From: Stemphylium vesicarium
Taxonomy: Eukaryota; Ascomycota; Dothideomycetes; Pleosporales; Pleosporaceae
Length of the DNA: 64,000 nt
Direction of reading: 5' to 3'
NCBI GenBank assembly: GCA_004380135.1
Contig: QXCR01000001.1
Span: 248,001 to 312,000, forward strand
Part shown: positions 1-10,796 of the stretch, piece after piece
Numbering within the stretch: the stretch's first letter is position 1
Layout: the number at the start of each line of letters is the position of its first letter
Notes under the pieces: model-generated
Seen by the model: the letters and a program-made list of their open reading frames with translations, nothing else
Database searches by the model: none
What the model was told of the DNA's origin: nothing
Position numbers and translations under genes: made by a program

Positions 1-2
1 AA

Positions 3-839
3 GGCAGGGCCACAAGAAGCCCATCCCCGGAGTCTACACCAAAGGCGCTGCCGAAATCCGAGCAGAATGCGCCTGCAGTCCCGTCATTCACGCTCAACGA
101 GCACGAGAGCTCAGACGAAGATGAAGAGGACAATCTACCACCGCCCTCGTTCCCCGCTATGAACTCGGCACAGAGAACCTCCAAAGCGCCCTCTTCATCT
201 TCCATGCCCCCACCCAGCAAGCCAACTCTCATGGCGCCGCCCCCCAAACCCACCACGTCTCTCATGCCACCGCCCCGAGTCGCAGCCTCCAGTCTCCGGC
301 CCCTCCCCAACAACACCTCGTCCTCGCAGTCTATGCGCGTACCCACAACCGGTCCTCTTCCGAACCGTGGACCGCTTCCGAATCGAGGCCCGCCCACGTC
401 AAACGGCGGTCTCGGAGTTCCAGCCAGCGCAGGCCCCACTGTCAAGACACCAAATGCACGAGGCAAAGTCCTGCTGTCGCCGGGCCACTCGCCGCTCGAC
501 TGGGCCTACCTGCAGAAATCAGGCAAGAACCTGTCTGGCGTTGATTCCATGATTCGCGTTACACCCGCCATGCTGAAGGAGAAGAATGGGCGCAAGGGCA
601 AACCGGCGTGGTCGAGCTATCAGGGCAAAGTGTATAATATCTCCCCGTACCTGCCGTTTCACCCCGGTGGTGAGGGCGAACTGAAGAGGGCTGCCGGGAA
701 GGATGGCACGAAGCTGTTTATGGAGGTGCATCCTTGGGTTAATTGGGAGAATATGCTCGGCGAGTGTATGGTGGGGATTATGGTTAGTGAGGAGCTAGTG
801 TCCAGGGCTGCGGGTGGTGATTTGGAGGATATGGATTAA
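3..839 (+). CDS. Cytochrome b5-like heme-binding domain protein (5' truncated)
   Basis: The reading frame is open from the left edge of the window to the TAA at 837-839, so the 5' end lies outside. The first ~130 visible residues are proline/serine-rich and low in complexity, with an acidic stretch (SSDEDEEDN) and runs of PPP. The C-terminal ~100 residues form a cytochrome b5 fold. The HPGG motif (in YLPFHPGGEGELKRAAGKDG) supplies one axial heme histidine, and the second is the His of EVHPWVN. Such proteins bind heme b and pass electrons. This architecture (disordered N-terminus plus C-terminal b5 domain) is a widespread uncharacterised fungal type. No membrane anchor follows the domain, so it is probably soluble. 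The electron partner cannot be told. The Met at 159 is internal and should not be taken as the start. Confidence 0.85.
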   Translation, partial: GRATRSPSPESTPKALPKSEQNAPAVPSFTLNEHESSDEDEEDNLPPPSFPAMNSAQRTSKAPSSSSMPPPSKPTLMAPPPKPTTSLMPPPRVAASSLRPLPNNTSSSQSMRVPTTGPLPNRGPLPNRGPPTSNGGLGVPASAGPTVKTPNARGKVLLSPGHSPLDWAYLQKSGKNLSGVDSMIRVTPAMLKEKNGRKGKPAWSSYQGKVYNISPYLPFHPGGEGELKRAAGKDGTKLFMEVHPWVNWENMLGECMVGIMVSEELVSRAAGGDLEDMD

Positions 840-1010
840 CATGTGATACCCTATAGATCAGATCAAATGCATTGTATCGTGTTTTGCGAGGTTAGAGTCT
901 TTGGCGCTAAACTCACGTGTATAGAATCCATGTGGAATAGGATGGTGAATCTACCTCAAGATTCATTCACAGAGAAAAAACTATTCCACAAGCCTCAATA
1001 TGATAGAAAA

Positions 1011-3235
1011 CTAAGAAGACCCATATCCTGCCCCCCTTCTCCCCCATCCAGTCATCTCATACCGTCCCTCACTATCCCTCTCCCTCATCTCACTCTCCAC
1101 ACTCCCCCTCCCCCTCCCCATAACCCGATCTGTCAACGCATCCCTCTCATCAACCAGCCTCCCTTCACTGCCCCCACTATCCCTCTCCCTCCTATGCTCT
1201 GCACCTCCCTTCACATCCATCTCCACATTCTCCCCTTCCTCCCTAAACCCCTCCATACCGCCGCCGCCTCCACCATGCCCACTAACGCCAAAGTCCCTCT
1301 CAATGACCACCTCCTCTTTATCCAGCATCTCCGTGACGCCTCTACCGTTGCCGTGCATGATGATACGAGTTTTGTTAAGCGAGTGTTTGACTGGTTTCTT
1401 CGCGTTGAAGATTTCGCTTATTTCCTCGAGGGTGCGGCGCCGTGTCTCGACGAAGAAGAAGTAAATGAAGACGAATTCGAACATGTCCCAGAAGATGAAG
1501 AGGAAGTAGTACTATAATCATATCCCGTTAGCACCTTTTTTTTGGGTCTGCGTCTTCTTTCGTCTGCCCCCCCCCCCGCACTCCCCATTTCCTTTCCCCG
1601 GAGGGAGATGAGGAGTAGTAGGAATGAAAGGGATGAAGAATTTGAATAGAATAACGTACCTTCCAACCCGCCCCCGAGAACGCAATCCCCGTAACAAAAG
1701 TATTATAAAAATTCGCAATATTGACCCAGAAATTATAAAACGCCATGCCCTTTGCCCTAGACTCGTACCGGAGGCATTCCACGGGATACAACTGCTGCAA
1801 CGGCGTATACCCCACACTGTAGATAAACCCACAGATGAAGACAAAGGCGATGACGGCTTTGGCTTGGCCCGGTCGCTTGATCTCAGGCGTGCGGTTGTCG
1901 CTGAGGTAGACGGGCTTACCGTCGGGGCCTGTTTTGAGATTTGTGGCGACGAGGGCACACACGATAGCGAAGACGCCGACGAGTAGAGCTGTTGAGACGA
2001 GGAGTTGAGGGCGGCGACCCCAGGAATCTGTGTAGATGGCGCCGAAGATGGCCCCGCTGAAGGATACGACGTTTTGCATGCCGTTGTACAAGAGACGTGT
2101 ATGGTTGTTGTTTATACCCGCGCCTTGGAGCATGGTCGGATAGTAATAAGAGACGGGACCGTTTCCTGACCATTGACCGAAGAATGCCATTGCGAGTACG
2201 AGCATGGTTCTGTAGCGGGCTTCGCGCGAGTTGAACAGTTCACGGTAGTCCCACCAACGCTTGTCCGAGCCAGTGACGCTGATGTCTTCGACCATCTCCT
2301 TGTATTCGAGCTTGACAATGGGGGAGTCGCGGTTCCCCTCGCCGTGGAGGCGTGCCATTGTGTCCAGAGCTTCTTCATGGCGGTCGTTGGCGATCAGCCT
2401 TAGTACAAGAGTCAGCATGTGTCTCATAATCAGTGCATACATTGTCATTACTAACCAGCGAGGTGTTTCCGGTAGGAAAGGAGAGCACGTAAATACAATG
2501 CCCGCAAATATCAATTGGAGCCAGATAGGAATGCGCCAGGACTGTGTACCGGCTATGTTGCTCGTTCCATAAGGTACGAAGGACCCGGGAATGCCGCCGA
2601 CGTACCAGAAAGTGTTGAAGATACCCGTGCAAACACCACGATACGAAGGATGCGCCATCTCAGAAACATAAGCGGGACCGGCTGTCGATGTGATGGCGAC
2701 ACCAAAGCCAAGCACAAAGCGGCCGCCCATGAAACCACCCAGGTTGACGCATGTTGCTTGGATACAAGCACCGACAATGATGATCGAGGTGCCAATAAAC
2801 ATTCCCCACTTGCGTCCTCGGAAATCCGTCGCTGGACCAGCCACGAACGAACCGACCAAGTTCCCGATGGTATATATCGCGTAAACGATTCCAGTCGTCG
2901 GTGTTCCCTCATCGATGTTGAAGCCAAAGTACGAGCGATACTGATGGTAACTGTTGATCGCGCCCATAAGCGATCCATCATATCCATTAATACACGAGTT
3001 CAGTGTAGCAATGAAGAGACACAGGTACAACTAGCATCACCGTCAGTTCCCCATGCACAGGAAAAACATGTCTCCGTGTAACCCAAACCTTGAACATGGC
3101 CTTTGTCCATGGCCTGACATTAGCCTTTGCCGTAGCATCGGCAAAAGCAACATTCTGCACCTGGCGGATCTGCGTGGTGCCATTGCTGCGTTCCGTATGC
3201 GAAGTATGCACATCCCTCTTGTGTCGGTGATCCAT
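1011..3235 (-). CDS. MFS sugar transporter, lactose permease-like
   Basis: Four exons are inferred: 3235-3089, 3030-2456, 2398-1660 and 1511-1011, with introns of 58, 57 and 148 bp. The product is ~653 aa. It belongs to the sugar-porter branch of the major facilitator superfamily (12 membrane helices, H+ symport of hexoses or disaccharides at the plasma membrane). Visible marks are GYDGSLMGAINSY after helix 1, DFRGRKWGM between helices 2 and 3, the LPETPRWL motif before the central loop, DSWGRRPQLL between helices 8 and 9, and VETRRRTLEEISEIF after helix 12. Splicing out 1512-1659 joins GAGWK to YYFLFIFWDMFEF, which restores the helix-11/12 region, so the last exon is well supported. After helix 12 there is an unusually long tail of ~130 residues rich in Gly, Arg and Glu. 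The ATG at 3235 is the first in the exon-1 frame. Substrate is unknown; lactose/galactoside-type sugar is a guess from family resemblance. Confidence 0.85.
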
Positions 3236-4814
3236 CTTCTTCACAAGAAGTCAAAAGACTTCCGACAGCAACAACGGTATTGTTGAATAACGAGGCGAAT
3301 CAATGAAACAATAAAGTCGTTCTCACGCCCGAGGAACCGGACAGCATGGCCCGCGCACCAAGCACGAAGAAAGCAGGAACGCGGACTAAAGAATCTTGGG
3401 AGTGTGGAGGCGCGCGTGGTGGAACCCAGTAATATAATTTAAATCGGCGACCCATCCACGCGACCCAAGGCTGCATCCAGAAGAGGTATCTCGCCACCAG
3501 TAAGAGAACCACAACCTACCGGATCCTAGCTCTTAAAGCGCAGCTTCAGTGGCACAGTCCGCAAGGGGTGGTTTTCCCGCGGCGCCCGTTCTCTGTCCGC
3601 AGCTGGTTGGCGCATGATGACACCGGGTAATGCGCAAATGCAAGCCTTCGCTTAGACGTCCGATTGGAAGCCTGGGGTAAGGAGCGTAAGATGAGAAGGC
3701 TCGCAGGTGTGGAAGACAGCCTACTCGAAGTCCTCGTATTGAGTGGAACCCAGCTTATGCGTTTTGCTTGTATTGTCTGACTGTATTACACCACGAGTAT
3801 GTTGGTGGAGCCAAGGCTTTGCATGTTGGTGGAAGGGCGTTTCATACCCGAATGTGGTTATATTCCGCTGCCAGAAACCAAGACCTTCGGCTGTTCGTCT
3901 GGAAGAATAGAGGGAGAAGCCAGCCTTCCAGGCCGCCTTGTGTCCCGCGCTACATCCTTCGCCTCGCAACTCCTTATTCTTTACCCTTTGATGCAGGACG
4001 GCGATCAGCGCGCTGTCACGAGCCCTTACGGAATTTCAGAGCCATTGTTCTGTAGCGCGCCACAGATAAGATCGTCCGTATACCATCCGCGCTGCTGACT
4101 GTCATGGCTTGTGGTGATCAAAGGCCCGCCGTGTAGAGAGGTGAAGTGCCTAGAACGCGGGTCCGGTTGCCAGCCGTCTCCGCACCCTAGACCAAGCTAG
4201 CGGTCCGAGAATCCGGGGAAAGAGCAAGCCGCCCATCCAAAACACAGTCCAACTGACTGTTTACTCTTCTTACAAAGCATTGTTTAGCCACGGTTCGCAA
4301 TTGTAGATAATGATGTCGTATCGCTGAGAAACCTCAAACTGCTTGAATATGATCTGCATGCCAACTCCGCTTCAGGGCAATATCGACTCCACTCGCCATA
4401 GCCCCAGCCCTAATATACACATATTGACATCCCACCACAATTGCCGACATGACGCCAATGTTATACCAGTGGCCCCTGGAGCCCCTAAGATCTATGCGTC
4501 TTGTGATGATGTCTCGAATCTACAACCCAGGACCCCGGGTCAATTCTAGAAACTAATTGAGTTTTATCAGACACATCAGACATATGAAGCACGCTGAGAC
4601 ACTAGTATCAAAGATAAAGCCTGTGGTTATTATACATGCATCCTTAGTCTAAAGTAGGCAATGGGGAAAGGTGACTCTACAAGCCTCCCTATTACCTGTG
4701 ATGAATGCAAACGCTACCTCCCTCCACTACGACGCACAAGTCCAGTATATTAATCGGCGAAAAATATACTACTCATTCCTCGTCCGATTTCCCTGACGAG
4801 GTCCCTTCCGAGTC
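3236..4814. other. Intergenic, 1.6 kb, no gene seen
   Basis: This holds the upstream region of the sugar transporter and the 3' flank of RPN2, both on the minus strand. Open frames here (for example 3768-4098, plus strand) lack family signatures and codon regularity. I see no tRNA, repeat or mobile-element mark. Confidence 0.5.
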
Positions 4815-7800
4815 CTATTCGTCGTCGTCTGGGTTGGTGTCTGATTCGTAGACGAACTCACCAGGAGTTGAGGCCTCGGCTTCGCCCTCGTACACCATGT
4901 TGTCATTGACTGGGGCTGCAGCAGTTGTTACTGATACACCTTCTGGTGCTTGTTCGCCTGAGGAACCTGAGGCGCCAGGAGCAGGTGCTGGTGCAGCCTT
5001 CTTGACCTTGAGCTCAAGGAGCGTCTTCGGTTCAGAAGGCTTTGTGTCTGTGAGAAGAATGACACCAAGAGTTGGCTGAGGATGCGTTAGTTTCAGATCC
5101 GGATTGCATATGGGATGTATACGACTTACCTTCTTTACTGGCACATATCGTTCGCTTGGAAAGCTGATGTACTTGGTTTGCGGCGGCAGCACACGCGACA
5201 TGTTCTCCAGCTCGTAGCCAACCTTCTCCTTCTCTGCCTTCTTCTTCTGCGATTCGACAGCCTGCGCTCCCTCAGCCTTCTCAGCATCTTCTTTCTTAGA
5301 GTCTTCGTCGACGTCCATCTTGTCGTCGTCGCCAGATGGCTTTGGTGTGGTAGGAGTGTGGTCGACGTCCATGCTTTCCCTTCGCTTTTGGCGCTCCTTG
5401 ACCATCCTTCGTCGCTTATCCTGAGCTGTGGTTGACAGGACCGCCGTCTTGATCTTCTCAGGCGCCTCCTCTGCCTTTACCTCAGCGTCTGGTGGGTAGT
5501 CGAACATGCTCGGCCGAGTGTTGCTGTGGAACTTGAACGACGGGATCTCCAGCTCTTGGTCCAGACCGATGACGGCCGTAGGGGTAAAGCTGAGAGACAG
5601 GAAGTGTGTCAAAGGGAACCAGTACCAGTACTGGGTGAAGACGGCCATACCAACGATAGCGGCCATGTTAAGGTTGCCGGTCGGTGTCTGCAGACCGATT
5701 GTGCAGTTTCGGCCTCCAGCATCGATGATGCCGAGAGCGAGAGCGCATCCGAACTTGGCCATGGCGTCTTCGTGACGGTCGCCAACGACCTTGGCAAGCT
5801 GCTTTCGGATCGATGCAACCTTGGGGTTCATTGCCTCATTCTGCTGCACCATGATCATGGACAGCGCGATCAAAGCACCTTGACGAACGAAATCGGTTGA
5901 GTCCTTCATCATAGGCTCTAGGAGATCAACGGCCTCGGGAAGACCAGTTCCAGCACACGCAATACCAAGAGCCATGGTGGCTCCGTATCGGACGTGAGGG
6001 TTGTAAGACTCTGCGAGGAGCTCGACCATGCGGGGAACGCTGCCCGGCTTTCGGAAAAGGATGAAACCCAAGCTCATGACGGCAACTCGTCGAACGTCGT
6101 CGCTTACATCGCTGACTGCAACGTGCAATAACCTTCGCACGGCCTTGTTGCTACCTGTGCCGCAGTATGCCAAAGCAATGGTCATGATTCCTCCGTAGCG
6201 CAGGGTTGGGTCCGGGTCATCGAGGAGACCGTTGATGAGCTCATCAGCAGCTTCTTGCCGTCCGTACATGATGAGCGCCATGCCCATGGCAAGACCTCGG
6301 ACAATCTTCTCGTGCTGTGTGTCGTGGGCGTACTGAATCATATCCTCGAGCGCCTTGATGTTACCAGTGCCGAGCATGACAAGACCCATGGAGAGACCAA
6401 CGGCCTCACCGTTGATGGCGGAGTCGGTGTAAAGAACGTTCTTGAATGCCTCAAAAATCTCCTCAGAGCCAGTGGCCATGCCGGCAACACCAAGACCGAG
6501 CGCACCACCGTGCTGAATGACTTCTTCAGACGCATTCTGGAATTGCTTCAGGAGCAAGTCAAGGACGTTGCTTCCATGGTTAGCGTAGATCAGACCAAGA
6601 GCATACAACGATCCACCTTGCTCGTAGTGTGAGCCTGATGAAACACTGTCCTTGGGCAGGTAAGGCTCAAGCAGCTTCTGCCCCTGGGTAATATTCCCGC
6701 GGTGAATGACACCCAGGGCCGCAGTTGCTGAGAACTTTGACCAGTTGACTGCCTTGCCTAACCACTCCAGGTTCTCTCGGAAGAATGTGTCATTAGTAGT
6801 GCCTGCATTCATGAAAGCGTTCGCAAATGTAACACTGGAATGGAAAATCGAGTTCCTGGCCTCCAAGCTGTCGCGAACCTTGTTCAACACAGCCTTATCC
6901 GTGCGGTTATTCCTGTACAGGAACTCTAGGTTCAGCTCGATGCTCTTTGTTCCCCGGAGGATGTGGCGGACGGAGTTGAAGATCTTCTGCTGCCCCTCCG
7001 TCGACTCGGACTCCTTTGAATTGCTTGTGTCTGCGTTCGCGAGCAGTGAGTCCGATTCGCCTGCCTCGTTTTTCTGAGCATCTCCCTCGGCGCCGGCCTC
7101 GTCCTTTTCAGCTGCGGGAAGCTCTTCCATGACCTTCTTCAAGAACTCCTGTGTACCGTTCTCGTAAAGATCAAAGGAGATCTGGTATGCGACAGCACGG
7201 GACTTGTCGTCGCCTCGCTCAATAAGTTGGCGGATGAGCTTCGAAGCGAGGGCGTGCTGGTTGAGGTAAACGACGCACTTGGCGATGGAGAAGTAATCGG
7301 GGTTTGGTATCTGGTCGTCATTGAGCAGGTCCAGAATCAGGCGAAGAATCTCATTCCTTAGGCCGCGCTCTTGTACCACATTCATGCAAATGTCGAGCAC
7401 ATACTCCATCAAGTCTTCGCTCTGCGCAGAGAGTTGTGCGGGCTTCTTGCCTTGCTTCTTTCCATCCTGGCTCGCTCGAATGATCGCCTCGCGCAAGACT
7501 TCGAGATTCCGCGCCTCAATGGCGATTCCTACGACCTGCTTGTAGTTGCCACTCTCGTAGCAGCTCTCGAATATCCGTCGTACGGTGCTGTGGAGGTTCT
7601 TCTGCACATTTCGCTGTAGCACCATCGGGGTGGGGTGTGCTCCAGGTACGCCTGCATTGCCGCCTCCAGGTACCGTGGGGTCGAACGTGGATGAGTCTTC
7701 CCTAGAGAGGAGGGACTTGGATGGTAACGCGGACTGGGAGAAGGGTGTTATCGGTGATGCCAAGCTAGCTGAAGTGCTGGCACCTCCCGCCGCATTTCCG

Positions 7801-8407
7801 GAGAAGGATGTGCTGAGCTGCGGAGGAGCCTGGCTCGCCTTGCTGACCGGTGTGGGTGGGTTGTGCATGACGGACAGCGCAATGTACGTATCTAAGCATT
7901 TCGCTGGAAAAAGCAAGTCAGCCAGCGTTCCATGTATGATAACAAAACCATTCCCCGAGCGATAGCAGGAAGAGGTGTGGGCAGACAGCATGCCCCGAGG
8001 ATAATGATGTCTTACCTAGTATCGTCTCCTCGAACTCGGCGGCCTTGTGGATGTCAAAGAGCTTGCCCGCACCCAGCGCGAAGACCATGCTCTCATTGTA
8101 CTCTTGCAGCTGGTAGTATACCTTTGCTGCTACCAGGGCCGCAAGCTCTCGCTCCGGAAACGAGTCATCTTCGTAGAGGGCCTCACTATGACGCACCACT
8201 GTTAGCAGCTGTACTCTGACGGCGATTGGCCAGGCTGGTGTCATCGCAGTACGTCCAAGCTACTTACATTTGACTGACGGAACCCGCGACTTCTGGCCAC
8301 AGCAAGTCAATCTCCTCGTTTAGCCGCTGGAGGGCGAACGAGCGCAGGGCCGGGTCCGGCTCCGAGAGGAAGCCAACGACACCGGCGGCAGATGTAAGGC
8401 CGACCAT
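4815..8407 (-). CDS. RPN2: 26S proteasome regulatory subunit Rpn2 (PSMD1)
   Basis: Four exons: 8407-8268, 8185-8016, 7903-5130 and 5075-4815, with introns of 82, 112 and 54 bp; product ~1114 aa. Rpn2 is the largest non-ATPase subunit of the 19S base. It scaffolds Rpn1/ATPases and docks Rpn13 and substrates. The start MVGLTSAAGVVGFL and the phases across both 5' introns give a continuous N-terminal helical domain (SQIEALYEDD, then ILAKCLDTYIALS). The centre carries the proteasome/cyclosome (PC) repeats, alternating Gly/Ala-rich helices such as GGALGLGVAGMATG, GLSMGLVMLGTGN and YGATMALGIACAGTG. A charged linker rich in Glu and Lys (MDVDHTP, KMDVDEDSKK) precedes the conserved C-terminal beta domain (LPPQTKYISFP, VILLTDTKPSEP). 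The acidic tail (YESDTNPDDDE) fits the Rpn13-binding end of the family. Length suits filamentous fungi (yeast is 945 aa). The last intron is in frame and stop-free. Confidence 0.95.
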
Positions 8408-9108
8408 TGTGTTGTGTGTTGAGCGGCTGCAATGGGTGTGTCGGTGTTGTTGAACAGCCGTCAGCGGCGTTGAACGAAGAGGGAGCTGTTGCGGAAATGG
8501 GTGGAAGGGTATGGAGCTGCGCAGTGGCGCCTGCGGGCTTGCCTGCGATCAAGGGATGCGGTGGGACCGTGTTGCTTCCAAGTCTATAGCGACGGTCGCA
8601 GTGAAAGAGAGACGAGAGTATGGAGCTGGGGGGTGGTTGATAGGGATGGCGTGGCGCCGATGTGGTGAGTTCGGGGAATCGTGTACGTGATGGTCTAAAC
8701 AGAGCTCGTGAGTTTCGGAAGCGGCGACCCTGGTCCACTACAGCATGACATAATACGCTAGCTGCGCATCACTCCCACGATAAGCACCAAAGGGACGCCT
8801 CACTTCATGTGTCAGACTGCGACGAGCATATTCACTGCATGTTCAAGCCCTGAGAGCTGCATGCTTGTAAGTAATTGGGAATTAGCACACTTTCTACATC
8901 GTGTAATAGACAAAACATCACATATCAACGCGCAAGTGGAAACTGCTTGATGCAGTCAGTGTAGTAAGAATCGGGTATCTTATTTCCAAAGCATTAACTC
9001 CTTGTGACGATGCTGGCCCCATCTCTGATATTTCCCTCCTTAGTTTCCCAAACGCCTTTCATAAACAAAGATAGTATTACAGCTCAGCTCTCCTTGCGCT
9101 TCCTTAGC
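8408..9108. other. RPN2 promoter region and CET1 3' flank
   Basis: Both flanking genes run on the minus strand. The 700 bp hold the RPN2 upstream region (nearest part GC-rich, 8408-8760) and CET1 3' flank. I could not identify an Rpn4-type proteasome element. Nothing else is seen. Confidence 0.5.
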
Positions 9109-10431
9109 CTAGGCACCAGGAGCCGTCATCTCTCGCGACAAGACTCGCAGATTGTTCATCATGCCGTTGATCAGACTCTCATACTTGCTGCCCTCCTTCC
9201 GTCTCACCTTGTCCGCCTCTGCTAAGAGCGCGCCAGAGTCAAGCTCCAACTCTAGTTCGTGGTTCTTACTAGGTCCTTGTGAGACTTGCGTCAGATCAAC
9301 TTGGTATGCGCCCAGCCACGAGTAGGACATGCGATCCTTTTGCCGTTGCATGCTCTCTACTGTCTTGCCACCCTCGACCGCGGGCTTGAGACTCTCGACA
9401 GGACCTGGGAAATCGATTTCCAAGTTGATGCCTATGCGGTAGTCCCACTCAGTCTTAGGAGAACTGACTTCCAGGTTGCCTATCCGATGCTTTATAATCG
9501 CTCGCAAGAACTCGCCCGAGTTCTTGTCGCGGGTCACGCGAACGCGCTGCCGGCCGCCGGCGGCGCTTATGAGGCGTTGGACGATAGGATTCAGCTGACT
9601 GAAGCCCTGTTGATCCAGCTCATAGAACATGTCCGTCTCGTAGGTGTGCTTGTAATCGATTGCAGGTCGGGGAGTTCCAGGCGCTTTGGATTGCTGCACT
9701 TGGGCGTTGAGAAACATGTTCATGCGCTTGTGTTGTAGCGCCGTCATGGTGCTCTCAAACTTTACTTCCAGTATATCGGTATTTAGCACGGTTTCGGTGC
9801 GCCAGAACCCACGCAGTCGTTGGTCACTCTGCTTGTCTATTATCTGACCCCAGCGCGCTTCCACCTCCAGTTGCACCTTGGGGTCCGCGATAGCAGTTCG
9901 CACAGCCTCGTTGTTGATGGCCGTGCCCCATATGAACTCGCCTACAGTGCGTGATACGTCGTCGTAGATGTGCGCGTCGTTGGAGATGGGCCGCTCGAAG
10001 CCTGCGAGCTCGTGCACTGGCATCACCGGAGGCGCAGCACCGGATTCGCTCGACGTGTGTCCGTTGCGTTCGGCCATCGGCGACGGTTGGTGTCGGGGAA
10101 GAGGGTGAGCAGGCTGCTGCGGAGGTTGCGCGTGCATCTGCGGCTGCGGTTGCGCGACGGGTGGGGGTGGACGCGACTGCTGGCGTTGTTGTTCTTCCAG
10201 TTGCTTCAGCTCTGGCGGAAGTTCTTCGCCCTCGCGATAGGCCCATATTGGCTTTGGGTCGTGACGTTTGCGCTTGAGCGACATCTGCTTATGTGTGGGT
10301 TTAGGCGGCGATGGTATGCGCCCGGCCGAGGTGATGGGTGAGGAGGCAGTTGTTGAATGGGGGTTGGAGAGCGAACGGCGCGGTAGCACCGTTGCGTCTC
10401 CATCATGATTCACTAGCGCAGATATATCCAT
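9109..10431 (-). CDS. CET1: mRNA 5'-triphosphatase, capping enzyme beta subunit (Cet1/Pct1 family)
   Basis: A single exon gives 440 aa from the ATG at 10431 (MDISALVNHDGD); an in-frame ATG at 10473 would add 14 residues. The enzyme removes the gamma phosphate of nascent mRNA 5' ends, the first step of capping, in the nucleus. The fungal metal-dependent tunnel family is recognised by paired Glu-x-Glu motifs on opposing strands: LEVEARWG in the first strand and INLEIDFP near the end, with LEVKFESTM and EWDYRIG between them. The first ~150 residues are disordered, Pro/Gln-rich and polybasic (SLKRKRHDPKPIWAY), as is usual N-terminal to the catalytic domain; WAYREGEELPPEL resembles the guanylyltransferase-binding segment of yeast Cet1. 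I prefer 10431 because it has a strong context (ACCATGG). The upstream ATG is followed directly by GTGAGT, but no acceptor lies between the two. Confidence 0.9.
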   Translation of the reverse strand: MDISALVNHDGDATVLPRRSLSNPHSTTASSPITSAGRIPSPPKPTHKQMSLKRKRHDPKPIWAYREGEELPPELKQLEEQQRQQSRPPPPVAQPQPQMHAQPPQQPAHPLPRHQPSPMAERNGHTSSESGAAPPVMPVHELAGFERPISNDAHIYDDVSRTVGEFIWGTAINNEAVRTAIADPKVQLEVEARWGQIIDKQSDQRLRGFWRTETVLNTDILEVKFESTMTALQHKRMNMFLNAQVQQSKAPGTPRPAIDYKHTYETDMFYELDQQGFSQLNPIVQRLISAAGGRQRVRVTRDKNSGEFLRAIIKHRIGNLEVSSPKTEWDYRIGINLEIDFPGPVESLKPAVEGGKTVESMQRQKDRMSYSWLGAYQVDLTQVSQGPSKNHELELELDSGALLAEADKVRRKEGSKYESLINGMMNNLRVLSREMTAPGA

Positions 10432-10796
10432 GGTGGTGTGGTAGGGTTGTGCGTCGGTCAATGTACTCACCATCGTGTACAGGAGGCTAGTGTTGCTGGC
10501 GCACGGTCCGGGAACGGAATTATCCCTGGTTACTTCTTTGCCGTCCTACCCTTTCCATGGTGCATCACATTAGTGGTCTGCGTCTACCGGGGGAGCGTCA
10601 TTTGGTCACAGGGAGATGAGGGACGTAAGGTATTCATTAAGAAAGCCGTCTTCGTCTACTAATGTCTACACCAAATCTGGTGGTCATGCGCCAGACCGTC
10701 ATTTGCTGGGACGAGTCATGTAAACGCGCCTTGCGCAGCGCTCTCCCCACACACACCTTCTATTAAGAATCGAATGTCTCCGCTCCAACGCTATTT
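10432..10796. other. CET1 upstream region and pyruvate kinase 3' flank
   Basis: The genes are tandem on the minus strand, so this 365 bp serves as the CET1 promoter and the pyruvate kinase 3' flank. No other feature is seen. Confidence 0.5.

Noticed and set aside
843..1517. Open frame of 224 codons on the plus strand
   Set aside because: It is antisense to the last exon of the sugar transporter; its Pro/Leu/His-rich content is the mirror of a purine-rich coding strand. The minus-strand exon carries MFS motifs.
3768..4098. Two overlapping plus-strand frames in the intergenic region
   Set aside because: No motif, no splice partners and no hydrophobic or charged pattern typical of a protein.
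7585..7965. Plus-strand frame of 126 codons inside RPN2
   Set aside because: It is antisense to the RPN2 coding exon and to one of its introns.
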